A stretch of DNA of 64,000 nt, taken from positions 30,698,586 to 30,762,585 of the forward strand of contig CM040752.1 of NCBI GenBank assembly GCA_022829145.1. The letters run 5' to 3'. This DNA comes from Albula goreensis. Lineage: Eukaryota > Chordata > Actinopteri > Albuliformes > Albulidae. The position numbers and the translations under genes were made by a program. Shown here piece after piece: positions 36,221-49,500 of the stretch. Under the pieces are notes generated by a model. The model was given only the letters and a program-made list of their open reading frames with translations. It was not told where the DNA came from and made no database searches. The stretch's first letter is position 1, and each line of letters opens with the position of its first letter.

Positions 36221-38641
36221 CTCTGCTAAGCTAATATATAATATTTGCCAGTCCTGCACATGGTGGAATTGTCTGTACATTAACTTGCCTGTTAGCTGGC
36301 ACCACTCAATACTTTTACTTGATAAAGTATGACGCACTGTTATGTCTTTTGTCGATGCAAGCATATGCAATATTTAATCACATAAAGCCAGAGGGTTCTG
36401 TCAAATTTCACTGATATTTTTTTCCACAATAAAGTCATAAAATATATATTATTAAATGTTTAAGATATAGCTTTGATAAGTTTGTTGAGAAGCCTGCCTG
36501 CCTGGAAAGACCTCAGATGACTGAGCAAGGGCAACACGTACCAATGCGGTCCTGGTCTAATTTATGACAGCAGGTTATGAACGCGCCATACCGTCACCCA
36601 GCAACTGGCCCAACAGGGCCACTTTCAAAGGAGCAATGTTTCAGAGAAAGTTGTAAGAAAGTACTTTCGTGATGAAAAAAAAAAAAAAAAAAAAAGTCTG
36701 TAGGCCTGTTTATTACGGCTGGTTCCAGAGGAAAGAGTTATTACTGCAGTCAACCTCTGGAACCCAAGGAAACCCACACTAATAATGCTGCTTTTCCCTT
36801 TATTACCTGCCGTGGCACCGTGCATATTAGAAAACGCCAACCTTTCTGTGAACTTCCGCGCGATTCGCTTCCGTTCGCCGTTTGCAACTGCTCTCTGCAC
36901 ACCACAGATTCCGGCATGCCGCTCGACTTCCCTCACATATGGTAATTGACCATCGGTGAACACGGGCTATCAACAGCCGCACATTGGAAATTGCGACTTA
37001 TTATGAAACGTATTTGTTTGGCGGCAATAATGTGTCACATTTACATCAGAATGCCTTTGCAGAGGACGAGGTTAAAAAAAAAAAAAAAAAATGGGTGTGT
37101 GTTCAACGAAGAGCAGTCCCAGGGCTCCGGTTCCCCGTGGAGCTGTTTACGGAACAACAAAGAACATTTCAGATATTCCCCAGTATTTCCAGACTCAATG
37201 CCATCTTTCTCAAATCCCTCTAGAGGATTTCATTTTGTTGGCTTTGATTTTTAATTTTTTTTTTGTAAATAATCTTTTGCTTTTTTAAAAAACCTGTGCC
37301 TTGGTGAGTCTGGGTGCGGAGACGCAGTGAGACCCCCTCCCCTGAACAGGTGAGATGGAGGACGATAAGCCCCACATGCTCAAACACCTGCCATAGGTGT
37401 TATTCCGTGCCTGTGATGAACAGAATCATCTTTGTGATTTTTATCATGTTAGTGAAACCAGCTTCTGTTAGCAAAAGCATTTGGGGATGGAGCAGACTTT
37501 GCATCCATCTTGAGGGACACAAGGGGGGGGGCGGGGAGGCTGTTTTGGAAAACACCAATTAGGGTAAATAAATCAGATATAGGACAAAAACAGAGTGTGG
37601 ACTTGGAGTGGAAAGAGATCACTGTTGTGTATTTGGGTTTTTGTGCCTTTCCTGTGCTTTCCCTCACATTCACTTATGGAGGTTTTGCCACAGTTGGTTA
37701 AGTCCCAAATGAGGTTCTAAAGCCACGGCAAAGCAGAGTCCCAGCCACAGAGATACCTCTACCTCATCTGCCCACGGCCCGCAGGAAAGCTTGCTCAAGG
37801 TTCAGAGCGATTCAAGATCTGCAGACCGTGTCTCACCCACAGCAGGGTTTATATAGACTGGCATGTTAGCAGCGCATTGTGTTGAGGAAGGGAGCGGGTC
37901 AAGGCTGGAATGAGGAGCAAAGATCAACAGTGACATAAGAACAGAGACGTGAGGTACAGAATCACGCAACCATGGCGACTCATTGTGAGTTTTCTAATGC
38001 TAGTGAGACCAGAGGCACTGGAGAGACAACCTGAGGACTGTGTTGAGCTCCTAAAAACAGACAATGAAATGCCAGGCTCAGCTCGGCTCAGGCACAAAAC
38101 AGCTCTGCATATGCATCTATGCACAAGATTACAGGGCGCTAATTAAAAAATGGGGTCAGCCAGTCTTCCATCCAGCAACACTTTCTCACCACACCATTAA
38201 TTCCAATTTTCATAAATTTATTTGATCCTGGCTATCCTTCCCATGGTATTTTACATATTGACTACACGGTTGAACCTTTTGCACTGGCACTTATACAGCC
38301 AGAGGGCAATTAGTTCTCATGAGAGAATCTGCCCTACGCCAAGGAAGTCAGCCAAATAATAACACAATAATATTGATGCGCTGACCTGGCCAGTCAATAA
38401 CGTGCTCCTGGGGGTCATGGCAAGAGAGGGGGGAGCTGGTGGAGGACAGGAAAGTGCCACCTTCCATTGCCCCCATCACTGGCCTCCACCCCCAAGAGGA
38501 GATGGGCCGTCCCCCATCCCATGGTCAGAGGGTGGGCCCGCGATTCCTTCTGGAAAAATCCATGCTCTTTTAGGCCTGGGATGACAGGGAGAAATAAAGC
38601 TGAATGGCATGAGAATCTGGGATGATCTCTGTCAGACGGAG
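36221..38641. other. Unique non-coding sequence
   Basis: About 2.4 kb with no gene. It includes poly-A runs at 36676-36694 and 37075-37091. The 112-codon minus frame (36625-36963) and overlapping plus frames near 36946-37288 have no domain and cross the poly-A runs. A G run lies near 37526-37541. Confidence 0.5.
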
Positions 38642-38681
38642 GCGGGGCCAGATCTGGGGCGGGGCAGTGGGGGGGGGGGGT
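38642..38681 (+). other. G-quadruplex-prone run
   Basis: G-tracts GGGG, GGGG, GGGG and a run of about twelve G occur within 40 bases with loops of 1-9 nt, so a + strand G-quadruplex is plausible. A GA microsatellite follows at about 38710-38745. Confidence 0.5.
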
Positions 38682-38821
38682 GATCGATTGGGCCCAGAGT
38701 GAGGGATATGAGAGAGAGAGGGAGAGAGAGTGAGTGAGGAAGACAAAGAAAGGGCCAAATTTCACCGGAACTGCAGCACAAACACACGTACAACATCTCT
38801 TCAAACATTGACAACCCATGA

Positions 38822-38975
38822 CTCAGAGGTTTCAGCTCTGATTCCCAGGCACTGCTTATGGAGCCATGAGCAACATACTTCACCTGAATTACCACATTAC
38901 TGATGGCATTGTGTTTGCGTTGTGTAAGTTGTTCCATGTAAGGGTGTCTGCTAAAAGCATAAAATGTATACTGCT
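38822..38975 (+). mobile_element. tRNA-derived SINE with L2-type tail
   Basis: A B-box-like GCTCTGATTCCC (38835-38846) is followed by the body phrase CATGAGCAACATACTTCACC, then TGAATTACC, and the tail GGGTGTCTGCTAAAAGCAT with AAAATGTA. Order and orientation match the SINE at 15111. The first part of the tRNA head appears lost. Moderately diverged. Confidence 0.78.
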
Positions 38976-40009
38976 GTATGGGAGCATAGAGACATTCAGC
39001 AGAACATAGACGCCCTACTTAGGCACCATGGCGATAAGCTCCCTTTTTGCCTCTGACTCATCAGTGCCTTCACTCCTGTTGCTGTCACATCCGCACATGT
39101 TTCCATACAAACCTCTGCTCCTGAAATCCTTAATATTTAACACTGCTACTGAACAAGTAATGAGAGAAATCAAGTGTAGAGCTTGCTCCCAAGATGGGTT
39201 TTGACATGCTGTTCCTCGTCCCTCTACTGACCTGGGAAAAAAAAAAACGCCTTCAATTTTTACGCTGCTTGGTCTTGCAATCATCTGCAGCACAAATTGA
39301 AACTTGAGTACATGGTGTCTGTGGGCCACTTCTATAGTCTAATCGGTGACCTACTTACTGAAAAATATCCCTACTATGTCAATGATCCTTAATATTCCAA
39401 TGCAAATTGTGAATATGCATGATTATCTTTACCATGGCCTTGTGTATACATGATTTTTGTTATGCACTGTGCAATTACAACAATTGTGATTTATGGATGA
39501 ATAAAGGGGGAAAATATCTGATTTGGTTTTAGGCTGTACTGCTAAACGGCTACCCAGGATAAATGGCACAGCATGACACCATAACTGCTCTATATTATTC
39601 AATATGAAATAAAATCTAAAACCAGTACCACATCCCCATAAAAAATGAATAACCCAACATACATGGTACAAATGAGTAAAACGTGGATACAAAGTGAGTA
39701 CAAAGAGTTCATAATTTAGAATATTGCAGAATGCCTTCACTTTACATAGCCAGCTAAGTATAAGTGAGTACAAAGTAGGCACAGCTAAATAGCCAGCTAA
39801 AAGTTAAGGCACAGATGTTAAGACCCAATACTGGAAGGCCTGATTGTCTGCAGGTCTGGGCTGTGCTCTGCCAAATAATTGATTCATTTGAATCATTGAT
39901 TGGTTTCCAGCTGTGTGTAGATATAAAACTTGAACTGACAGCAATCAGCAGAGACAGCAGGCACTGGCCTCAAATTAAGTGGTATTCATGTTCGTTTGAT
40001 CATATGTAA
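38976..40009. other. Unique non-coding sequence
   Basis: No gene recognised. The portion from about 39840 may belong to the LINE relic that follows, but I cannot show it by reading frame. Confidence 0.5.
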
Positions 40010-40395
40010 ATTATTGTATCCAGCTCTGGGATCAAAAAAAAAACAGCGAAGGGCAACAAAACTGGTTCTGTGAATCAAACAAAGACATACACAAAAAGGC
40101 TGGAGATACTCCTCTCTGGGCTCATCTTAAAAGAAGACTATGTAAAGATTTCAGGGTTTTTACATTTATACAAGGGTTTAACAAAGTGGATTACAGATAT
40201 TTCGAGTTGAGCTCTGTCTGCAGAACCAGACAGCTAAGGCACTGGATATTAGAATACTGGATAAAACCGGATTCTAGTCTTTTCCCCGCCTATGCTGAGA
40301 GTTATTAGGCCATGGGATAGCTTACTGGGACATGCAGTAAGAGCAGAGACCCTTTGGGGTGATCAGTGCCAAACATAAGGCAGTATTATATACGC
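40010..40395 (+). pseudogene. Decayed LINE ORF2 C-terminus (CR1/L2-like non-LTR retrotransposon)
   Basis: Conceptual translation recovers the order of motifs found downstream of the reverse-transcriptase core in CR1/L2-type LINEs: YCIQLWD (from 40012), QRRATKLVL (40044-40070), NKVDYRYFELSS with a following RTR (from 40180), and WDSLLGHAVRAETL (from 40313). The last is the counterpart of the usual WNSLP motif. Each block is in order, but the frame changes at least three times and a poly-A run sits at 40034-40043, so it is dead. It differs in sequence from the L2 at 57 kb, so two LINE families are represented. Confidence 0.68.
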
Positions 40396-41884
40396 CCTAA
40401 CACTGCAGGCTTATTCAGAGCCAGAACTGTCAGCATGTCCTGTTCTTATAAATAAGTTACATGTTCCGATAAAATTGCAGTTAATATGCATGCAATCTAA
40501 TGCAATTACGGGTCAAATATAAGTCAGACAATAAGTATCAAGAGTGAGGGATGTAGAAATACATAGAAGCATTGCCATCTCTTCAGGAAGGCAAGACGAG
40601 AGGAAACTGAAGCCATATAGTGAGTGAGACACTCCTTTTGGGCAGAGGTCAGGCGTAGCCTATGTGGCTAATATTACATGTGTCAAAAGGTGATCCATTA
40701 GCCTATTTTAGCCCGCTTCTTCCTCATATCAGTACCAAACCAGCTCATCATCGAGGAGGTCTGAACAAAGTGCCTGTAATGACCGGCTGTGTCAGAACTG
40801 TTTCGTAAGTATATATTTTTTCCTGATCTAACGTCAACAAATTTTGTTGATTCAGATTCAGTAAATGCTGAATGATACTTTAAAGTTAAGGCCAAATGTT
40901 TCAGATTACTGCAATTTTTTCTCTGCAGCACTGGTTCTTTCAGCAAGACGACTGCTTGGTTTTTGGTCTTCACGGCTCTGAGTCCTTTAATGATTCAATA
41001 AAATTAACTCTCTTAAGTGGTGTAAATTATCTTTCTAAGACCAGTGAGGGCTTTAAGCCCTCAGTAAAATCTATACTGCAGTACTACTTGAAAAATATGC
41101 GATTTTCTGTTCCAACTGTGGCTTATAAGAAAATGCATACCTTTGCACGGAGGGGACTGGCTAAAGCTTTTGAACACCAACGTGAAAACAGATGTATATT
41201 TCTTTCAGAAATATATGCATCGGTCCAAGAATTTTGCTCATCTACTCATTACAGCAATTCTGTAACTACTCAGAAGTTTCACATTGAAGTAATCTTATTC
41301 ATCAGCAAAAACAGTAGCTTAAAGAGGTAGCGTGGCTAGGTCAGGTCCGTTGCATAACGATGAACAATGTGACGATACGTTACTCTGCTCTGAGCCCTGA
41401 GAGGGAGGCACAGCATTCCCCCATTACGGAAAGCCCCCGACAGAGAGATGCTCCGCTAGATCCCGACATATTGCCTTTTCATGTTGCGATCTCCGAGATC
41501 CGGTTTGAGAAGCGGACCCGGGATGGATGGGCACTCTGTACTGGCAGGGGAAGGGAGCCTGATTGAAGCCAGATGACAAAAAAGTGCATTCATCTTCATT
41601 AATTAATAAGGCTTCTGCCAATGACACAATCCACTCTGTGTTGTATGCACAGTCATGTAGAAAATCAGTTTTTAATGTGCGTCTTTTCTCTTTCTCTCCC
41701 TCGCTCTCTGTTTATCACTCCCCCAGTACGGAGAGGTAAATTCTCTCTCTCTCCCCCACTCCAGTTTCACAGGCCATTGCTCTAACATGACTATTGATTT
41801 GGGAGAGATGTTAGCTCTGCCCCCCCCCCGGCCCCCACTCTGCCCTCCCTGTAGGTCTTTACACTGGCCTTTCCTGACCTCCAC

Positions 41885-41886
<2 letters not shown>
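40396..41886. other. Unique non-coding sequence
   Basis: No recognised gene. A 144-codon frame (40896-41330, +) is not low complexity but has no recognisable motif, no long antisense partner, and sits just after the LINE relic. I treat it as probable chance. AT-rich enhancer-like texture occurs near 41580-41640. Confidence 0.45.
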
Positions 41887-41926
<40 letters not shown>

Positions 41927-42066
41927 GCTCTTGTTTGTTGTTATGTAGTTGAACAAATATGAAGGGAAGTACTCACACACACTGATATACACATGCATAT
42001 TCACATTCAGGAAGACAGAATTCACACATTCAATCAACACAAACACACTTGCAGATAGCATGCACA

Positions 42067-42103
<37 letters not shown>

Positions 42104-42225
42104 ACATTCATACAAAATGAGAATGCAGTTATACACAGACACAATCCACATTTACATTTTCAAAGAGCCAGACATAATCAACACAAGCCCACAGTCAACT
42201 CACAGATAACACATAGGCGTACACA

Positions 42226-42266
<41 letters not shown>

Positions 42267-42267
42267 T
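41887..42267. repeat. Microsatellite cluster (TG)n, (CA)n, (CA)n
   Basis: A TG run at 41887-41924 is followed by CA runs at 42069-42099 and 42221-42267, the last interrupted by CGCGCG near 42236. The TG and CA runs are inverted relative to each other across about 145 bp, so they could pair as a large hairpin. Confidence 0.92.
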
Positions 42268-43355
42268 AATAGAGGCCAGGTGAGGCAGGCAGAAGCTTGC
42301 TCTAGATTAACTCTATTAGAGCCCTGGACCAGAACACCATAGAAGGAAATCCCAAAGTGCTACGAAAAGCAATGACTTGTTTGATTACATTTAGTTTTAT
42401 TGGATTTAGGGCCCCTCAGCTAGCATAGAGAAAATGAGATTCCAAAAAATATTTCCCCCTACCCACTCACCCGGGGCTGCCTACCTGCTGTCTGGCTGAC
42501 TACAGTTACATTGCCTTCGCCAGATACTGGGTTGGCTGTGCCCTTCTCCTTACCCCATTTTACGCTCCGCCTCCCACCAAGACACTCTTCAGCCGTAGAG
42601 TCAACATCTACTGAAACGCTGTGACTCAAAGTGCTGGAACAACTGTGAATGACGCCAGCAGAGAGTACACGTAAACCCAGTGGACCGCCTCAAAAAACAA
42701 AGCATTGTCTTTTAAATCCAAGCCGATTATACAGAATGTCATACAACCGTACACAGTGTTTTAAGCTGTGTGTTCCAAGTTTACTTCACCCCTTGAGGGG
42801 AATGGAAATCGGTCTGTTACACCACTGCGTCTGCCTTTAGGAACATGATGCGATTGAATTACATCAGGTTCCAATGTATCAGAGCTGATACAAAAATATT
42901 TGCACCTTCCAAATGGCAAAATAGAAATGTCATAAGCCTTGTGTTTTACAGCTTTTGGCATCCATTGATTATTGGAGGGGAGGCGACCAACAGAGGAAGA
43001 ATTTTTTTTTTTTTTTTTTTAAAAAGGACTTAAACTTTCCTTCTGTCAGAGTGTTTATGGCGTTGTCTGACGTGGTTCCGTCAGCGCTGAGGGGGGAGGG
43101 ACACCTTTCCTTTGATTGCATCAGGCCATACAGGATGTGTACTCTCAATCTGTCAATCTCGTCACACCTGTCTGCTACAAATGGGTTTGCTGTCTCTATT
43201 TTACTCCCTATTTGTCTTCAGGCAGCACCAGATCGGGATTTTATGAGGCCCAGTGGAAGTCGCTCGTGTCGCGTTGCCCCGGAATCCGGCGGGAAACAAA
43301 TGACTGCAGACATACTGAGGGCTTATACAGAGCACTCAGGAAAGCATCTCTCTCC
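42268..43355. other. Unique non-coding sequence
   Basis: No gene recognised; poly-T at 43002-43020. Confidence 0.5.
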
Positions 43356-43560
43356 GTTTATCACTGCCACTCTCTCTCTTTCTCTCTCCACCTCATATCT
43401 CTACCTCTCTCTACTTCTATCTATACCCCCTCATGCTCTACCTCCTCTCTCTTCTATCTACCTCTCTCCACCTCATGCTTTCTCTCCCTCTACCTCTGTC
43501 TCTCTCTCTCTCTTCACCTCTCTCCACCTCTTTCTATACCAAATTCTCCAGATGTTTCTC
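43356..43560 (+). repeat. Pyrimidine-rich (TC)n/(CTACC)n tract
   Basis: Imperfect TCTC repeats mixed with ACCTCT/CTACCTC units. The 286-codon and 163-codon frames crossing it owe their length to the absence of stops in this repeat. Confidence 0.85.
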
Positions 43561-46060
43561 TCTTGTTCTCTATCTCTCATCTTTTTGAAAATCATGAAAG
43601 CTCTTGAATGCTTTCACCTGAATGCATGTTTGTTTAAACCTGATCACAAAAAGCCGAGACTCACTTTCACTTCCTTATGCAGAACAGATTGTTCATGGTT
43701 CAGGGCTGACCTCACTTCCTCTTGCCACATCGGTAATTATAAAAACACGCACACTCTGATGGGCAGTGAAACACCTCACACATTTTTAAGAGGTGATGTT
43801 CATCGTGTTCATTGAAATATTTTACAGCTGTGCCAGATGCTGTTTACACAAGTGGCATTGGCACTCTGATCCACCATTCTCAAACTCGTCCCTCCTTCAC
43901 ATCCTACCTGCACACCTCCGAGCAAATTCCAGAGACAAAGGAACAGAGGAAGCAATGTGACTCAAACTAGACATGCAATCAGTCTGGTGAATATACGCAC
44001 GTCATAAGAAACTATCAAATGGAGGCGAAGGGAACAAAAAGTGCTGGTACGAAGCGGCCAAAGGAGTGAAAACAGGGATGCGATGGCCACATGTTACAGG
44101 GAGATAAGGTGAAATTCAATAAGCATCAGACAGCCAAGAGTTGTGGTAACCCAGTCTTGAAACCTCTGTGCTCTCTTGCTGGCAGCAGGCACCGTATTGG
44201 GCCAGTGGTATATAGACTCTGTGTTCTCTTTACATATGGTTCCCCCCTGACACAGACATCCTTGACAAGATCCTGGAGTCAGGTCACCAGGTAGCACTTT
44301 GCTTTGGCACTGCATTATGATGGAGCATGGACTACATAATAACAAACTGTGGACTACACTCCCCATGAGCTCCTCTGTGAAATGTCAGCTATTGTCTCTC
44401 TCAGCTATTCCCCTCACACCCCTACTCACCTTTATTTTCCACAGTTTCTAAAGCAACAACATCAAAGAAAACATTGTATTTCATTTTTCATACATTTGTT
44501 TTGTACATGGATACAATGCACGTTATCATCTGTGCATTATCAATGTACTGGCTCAGTTTCAGTTCAAAACATTATGTTACCAAAGCTCCTGTAATGTGAT
44601 AATAAAACAAATACAAAAAGATAGGCAACACTTACACCCATCATAATTGTTAGCAATGCCCAAGAACTCCCCCACCCCCACCCCAGTCCTGATTTAGTCT
44701 GATGCATGCAGTACTCATTCGTGCCGAAGCCTGTGACTCAGATATAGATGAATGGAGCTCCGGAACACTGTCCTGGGATTGCTCTGAGATTAAGATCATG
44801 GTAAGATTTTAGCTGATCCTGATCAGTTCCTTGAACACTGCCTTGCCAGAGCTGTCCCCAAATCACAGAGGCCTAATAAAAAAAAAAAAAAAAAAAAAAG
44901 AGTGGGAGTGTTACTCTTCATGCAAACTTTACACCGCTCGCTCTCCTTCCTGTATCTAGGGCAAGGTGCTGTCACAGTTATCAGTGATGTAGACCTCATC
45001 TTAGCAAACATCAATACCTGTCAGGTTTCAATTACTGACAGGGCTTGACTTTGTCAGGTCCATGAGCCGACACTTTTGAAACTTTGATCACGTCTCAGCG
45101 GAAGCTCCTCAGCTCAGAGAGCGGGATGTTCGCCGGCACCCGGCCTGTCAGTTAAAGCCCCGCTAAGCCCCGGGGTCTGGATTAGCCTTGTTTCTCTCGC
45201 GTGTGAAACCTCCGCGTGTGACACAGAGAAGATGGAGGGAGAAGAAGGACAGGAAGGGAGGAAGGAAGGGAGGACACGGAGAGGAGGTGGAGGACGGACA
45301 TTGGCAACCACCCCCCACCCAACCCTTAGAGAAAAGTTGGTCTCAGTCAAAATGAAAGGCCAGGCCTCACTCAAAGCCTGTCTCAGCGGTGTGTTACCCA
45401 GATCACACTTCAGGGATTCTGAATGTCAACTCCACCTGGATCTTCACCAGGCCTCTCACACTTGAAGATGATGTCAATACCAGATTTTTTTTTGTTTTTC
45501 TCAGGTACATATCACATCCTGTATTTAATAAAAAATGGTTTGACATGTGAGTGAAAAAATGACTATGGGTATTTTATGGCCTTACAAATGTATTTTCTGA
45601 CTTCCTATTTAAAATGCTTTCCCATGAACACAATGTACGCTGTTAAATATATTGCAGGTATGACATAGCTGTCCTGTAAATCAAGTTACTGAGCAAATGT
45701 GGAGGCTTGACTTGTCAACCTATTTTCATACATTTTTAACAATTTATCTGAACTGGAATGATGCACACAAGCACAAAATGATGCATGTGCTGTGCTGTTT
45801 TTAAAAATTATTCATTTATTTATTGTGATGCTTTACAATGCATTTTATGTATAAATGTATGATATTCCTCTCCCTGCTCAACTGGGCAGAGTTTGTGAAA
45901 AAAAAAATGATGTATAAAATTTTTGACAGGAGTTATAGACCCACATTTCTAGCCACATTTTAGTGTTTATTATCTGCCATACAACTTTACAGTGTGGGTG
46001 TTTTACCACATACAGCCCCTAGGGCCATCCTGGGGGGCAACAAAGTGCCCAGAGAGTCGA
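43561..46060. other. Unique non-coding sequence
   Basis: About 2.5 kb without a recognised gene. It holds a poly-A run at 44877-44899, a GA-rich patch at 45230-45290 and AT-rich sequence from 45480 to 45960. Open frames are short and overlap antisense frames. Confidence 0.5.
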
Positions 46061-46400
46061 GGCACGAGCACCCCCTGGTAAATGAGAGAGGCAAATAGAC
46101 AGGATTAATTAGGTAAGGAGGGGGCTTTAAAACTGGCAAGCCTTTGGGCCCATTGATAGCTCTTAATCAGGATAAGATTACATTACAGAGGAATGCGTCT
46201 ATGAGGTCTCCATTAGTTACAGGCCAGACAGACCCAAGTCTGAGTGCTTTTACAAAACAGTAGTGGAAATGACATGGAAGGTGAGTGGAAGGTGAGGTGA
46301 AGCTAATCAAACAGAGACAGCTGGCTGAGTTAAAGCAGAGCATGGCTAATGTGATGGCTGGCATCATCACCATTATTAATTAGCTGGACAGAAATACTTG
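46061..46400. promoter_or_regulatory. Candidate conserved non-coding/regulatory block
   Basis: The block carries ATTAATTA (46104-46111), TTAATTA (46376-46382), TTAATCAGGATAAGATTA (from 46163) and CATTAGTTA (46212-46220): several homeodomain-type sites in complex, non-repetitive sequence. Enhancer-like by motif content; conservation untested. Confidence 0.33.
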
Positions 46401-46499
46401 CACCTTACATTACACTCGTTAACCTTGCTATCAGTAATGTTTAAAGAACGTTTGAGGAACAGTCTGGTTAGATCATGGGTGAGATAAATTTATGTGTGT

Positions 46500-46525
46500 T
46501 TGTTGTTGTTGTTGTTGTTGTTGTT
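46500..46525 (+). repeat. (TTG)n microsatellite
   Basis: About eight TTG units. A shorter TTG run occurs at 52439-52452. Confidence 0.9.
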
Positions 46526-49500
46526 CTGAACAACTTTTATCAAATTATTGTGATTCTGTTTTTCACAAAGAGAGCCTCAGTTAGACTATTATATAGACTA
46601 TTACTTGATCCACGCAGCTCTCTGCCAAAATAATTTTCAACATTCACCAAAGTTACAGATAAATGTTCCTGAAGTGTTGGCACACAAATACCTCCTTTGC
46701 TCATCATTTAGTCATGGGCACATCATCAAAAATATGTCAATTATATTTTAATGATGCTCAGAATTTAAAAATGGAAGTGAATTCATTTAAAAATTGGTAA
46801 GTGATAAAGTTAGAATAATTGATCGTTGACAATTGATTTTTTTTTTAAACTGGAATAACAAAACTGAACGCTACACTCAATGAACATTTACCTGGAGTTC
46901 AAAATGACCACTGACAAGTGTGTTGGTTGAAATATTGTGTCCCTTGTGCCTTACCCCATTTCAAACCTGTTATTGAACATAATGATCCTTTTGTTGGTTG
47001 TCCAAAGCCCCAAAAATGGATAGCTGGAGGAGGTCCTGCTGAAGGGGGAAGCTCCCCTACATGTGAATCAGACCTGCCAGCTTGCGGTGCTACCCCATGG
47101 CCGTGTTTTAATCACTGCACCTCATCGCAGTCCCATCTGGGATTGTCATTTCTATATGGGCTGATGGATGTACCGGCAGATACATGGATTTAAGCTAAAT
47201 TATGTATCGATCTGCTCCCCACATACAGCTGTGCTGTTTGTATTTTTCCCTACCTTGAGATGCAATCAAAGACAGGCTGTGAAAAGGAGAGTCAGATGAC
47301 AAAGTGACAAAGTGCAACACCGTAGCATTAGCATCACTCCACAGTATCACGACGGTGCTGACTGACTGACTGACTGGAGTGATGTTATCATTTGACTTAC
47401 AAGGCAAGCCGACAAAGGACATCACGAATGGGTCATCTCAAACAGCGTTTCAGAGGTTCTCCATAGAGAACGTGCTGACTAGCCTTTTCTGTTTTTTCAC
47501 AGGATATATGATTGAATAGCATATATCCTTAAAGACTGTGAGCGTGTTTGGTTGAATCTCACCCTTTAGTTTTGTGTTCTTGGAGACAGCCAGCGACCAA
47601 TCAGAGAGGCTGATCTCTCACAGAGGCTGAGTGGTAGGCCCTGGGCAGGTGTTGCATTATGGGGAGGAACCCTGGATGAATCCTGGTGAGATGAGGCTGT
47701 TTGTGCCATGCCTGGGCAGAGTCCACAATCATAAGAGCCTGATGAAACATTTGTGAGCTGTCAAGCTGAACTTTTAATGGGTACACAAATTCTGCATTCT
47801 AAATGGCAGAGCCTGGTTCTGCTGCAGGAAAATGTGGGCCATAAGCCAAATGGTTTTCCATCAGTCAAACTCACGCATTACAGCGGTACCATCGCAGAGA
47901 GTGCGTGCGTCTTGCCGTGATCCCATCCGTTCGCAATAGCTTCTCAGCTCCTATCTGCCTGCCTGAAGGTAGTGATTGAATCTTTCTTGACCATTTGCAT
48001 TATGGGTAATAAGCTCAAGCACAGGAGCGAGCCAGAGCCAGTGGCTGTCACGCCACCACCGACCGCCGACATTTAGAGAGACAGATTTTTTTAACACATT
48101 CTGCAGGGGAAAGTTTGTCACATTTGTCCGGCCTACTCCCACTCTCCCCCCCCACCATCCGCCTGATCCTTCATCTTGGCACTCATCCACTCAAAGAGCC
48201 ACAGTTAATTAACATGTTCTCATCAGCAGAGAGAGCAGATTTCGAAAACAGCGTTGCAAACCCATGTGAAAAACAACATCCCACGCTAGCCAGGCAGACA
48301 CCTTGCAGGCCACACATCCAGAAACACGTCAAACGGGTGCTATCATCCTGCAACACTTTGTCTTCAAACATTCCTTTAACCTCTTATCTTCTGGATCATT
48401 TGCTTTAATTATGGTATCTATGTTTGTCTTGTCTGCTCTTTTACTGAAGAAAAAAACACAGCTCAGTAAAAAGAGGCCATTTAAAGTAGGGCAATTCTCT
48501 CATTAAAAGCAGTAGAGGAGAAGCTGCATGATGATTTTGCACCTTATTAGTATTTTCTCCCCATGCACACACAGTGCGATGTCATGACACCTTTAGCTGC
48601 AAAATTTGAATAAAGGTGCTTTGTTGCTTCTGCAACCACCTAAAATGCTAGTGAAGCACTCTGCAGATCATAAACTAACCCTGAGGGACAATGCAGGAAG
48701 CCTTCTGCACAGAGCATACCTCTCTCTGACAACCTTTATCAACATTATTTTACTTGTCTACAAAAAATATGAAATACAGAACATTTTCTGATGTAAATTT
48801 TAAAAGATTAAATCAAATATGGCATTGAAGAGACTAGTTGTGTTTGACTGGGTCCCTGGTCATAACCTAATGATGCAGAAATAGGGAGACCACAGGGAAA
48901 GCACACTAAATATATTATACCTAGCAACACTAAATATAGGTAACTATACAAATAATCTGTAAATATGAAATGTGTATAATATAACATTGATTGAACTGCA
49001 TATCCCCTTATAGTATTTTTGATTGAGTGTAGCCCCATGTATTTATAATACAAAGCCATACATGTTGTTTCTTTGAGTAAGTGTTTTTGGAGGGAGATAT
49101 GAAGTCAAACATGGATTAGTGTTCAGTCTGTCTGCACCAGCTGCGCAGACCAGGCCAGCTGCGCAGCTCAGGGACTGGGGAGCAGAGAGGAAAGCAGCAG
49201 CAGCTGACCGAGCTTGCAATTTTGGCGCAGCGATTTGACATGAATTCCAAATCGAGAGAGAACTCTACAGAAAAAAAAAATCCCAACCTTGAATTTTGCA
49301 TTCACTCCACTGTACAGAGTCTGTTACTGTTTTTTTAGCTGTTTGGAAACAATTAAATTAGAAGGACTGGCATCAACAACAGTGTCAACACCATATGTAA
49401 GCATGAATATTAACTTCTGTTTTTCGCTCGACTGACTGTAATAGAGGAGAACCTGGTGACAGGTGATGAACAGTGATTAGTGACGGAGAAATTCCATAAA

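Noticed and set aside
36051..36332. Frame with a nine-residue tandem repeat
   Set aside because: Arises because the 27-bp DNA unit is divisible by three; the fourth unit's deletion breaks the pattern.
42955..43815. 286-codon open frame on the + strand
   Set aside because: Its length comes from a poly-T run (Phe) and the stop-free TC/CTACC tract (Ser/Leu).
44325..44375. GGACTACACTCCCCATGAG phrase as a hAT-type repeat
   Set aside because: Resembles a common fish repeat phrase, but there are no termini, no second copy and no target duplication.
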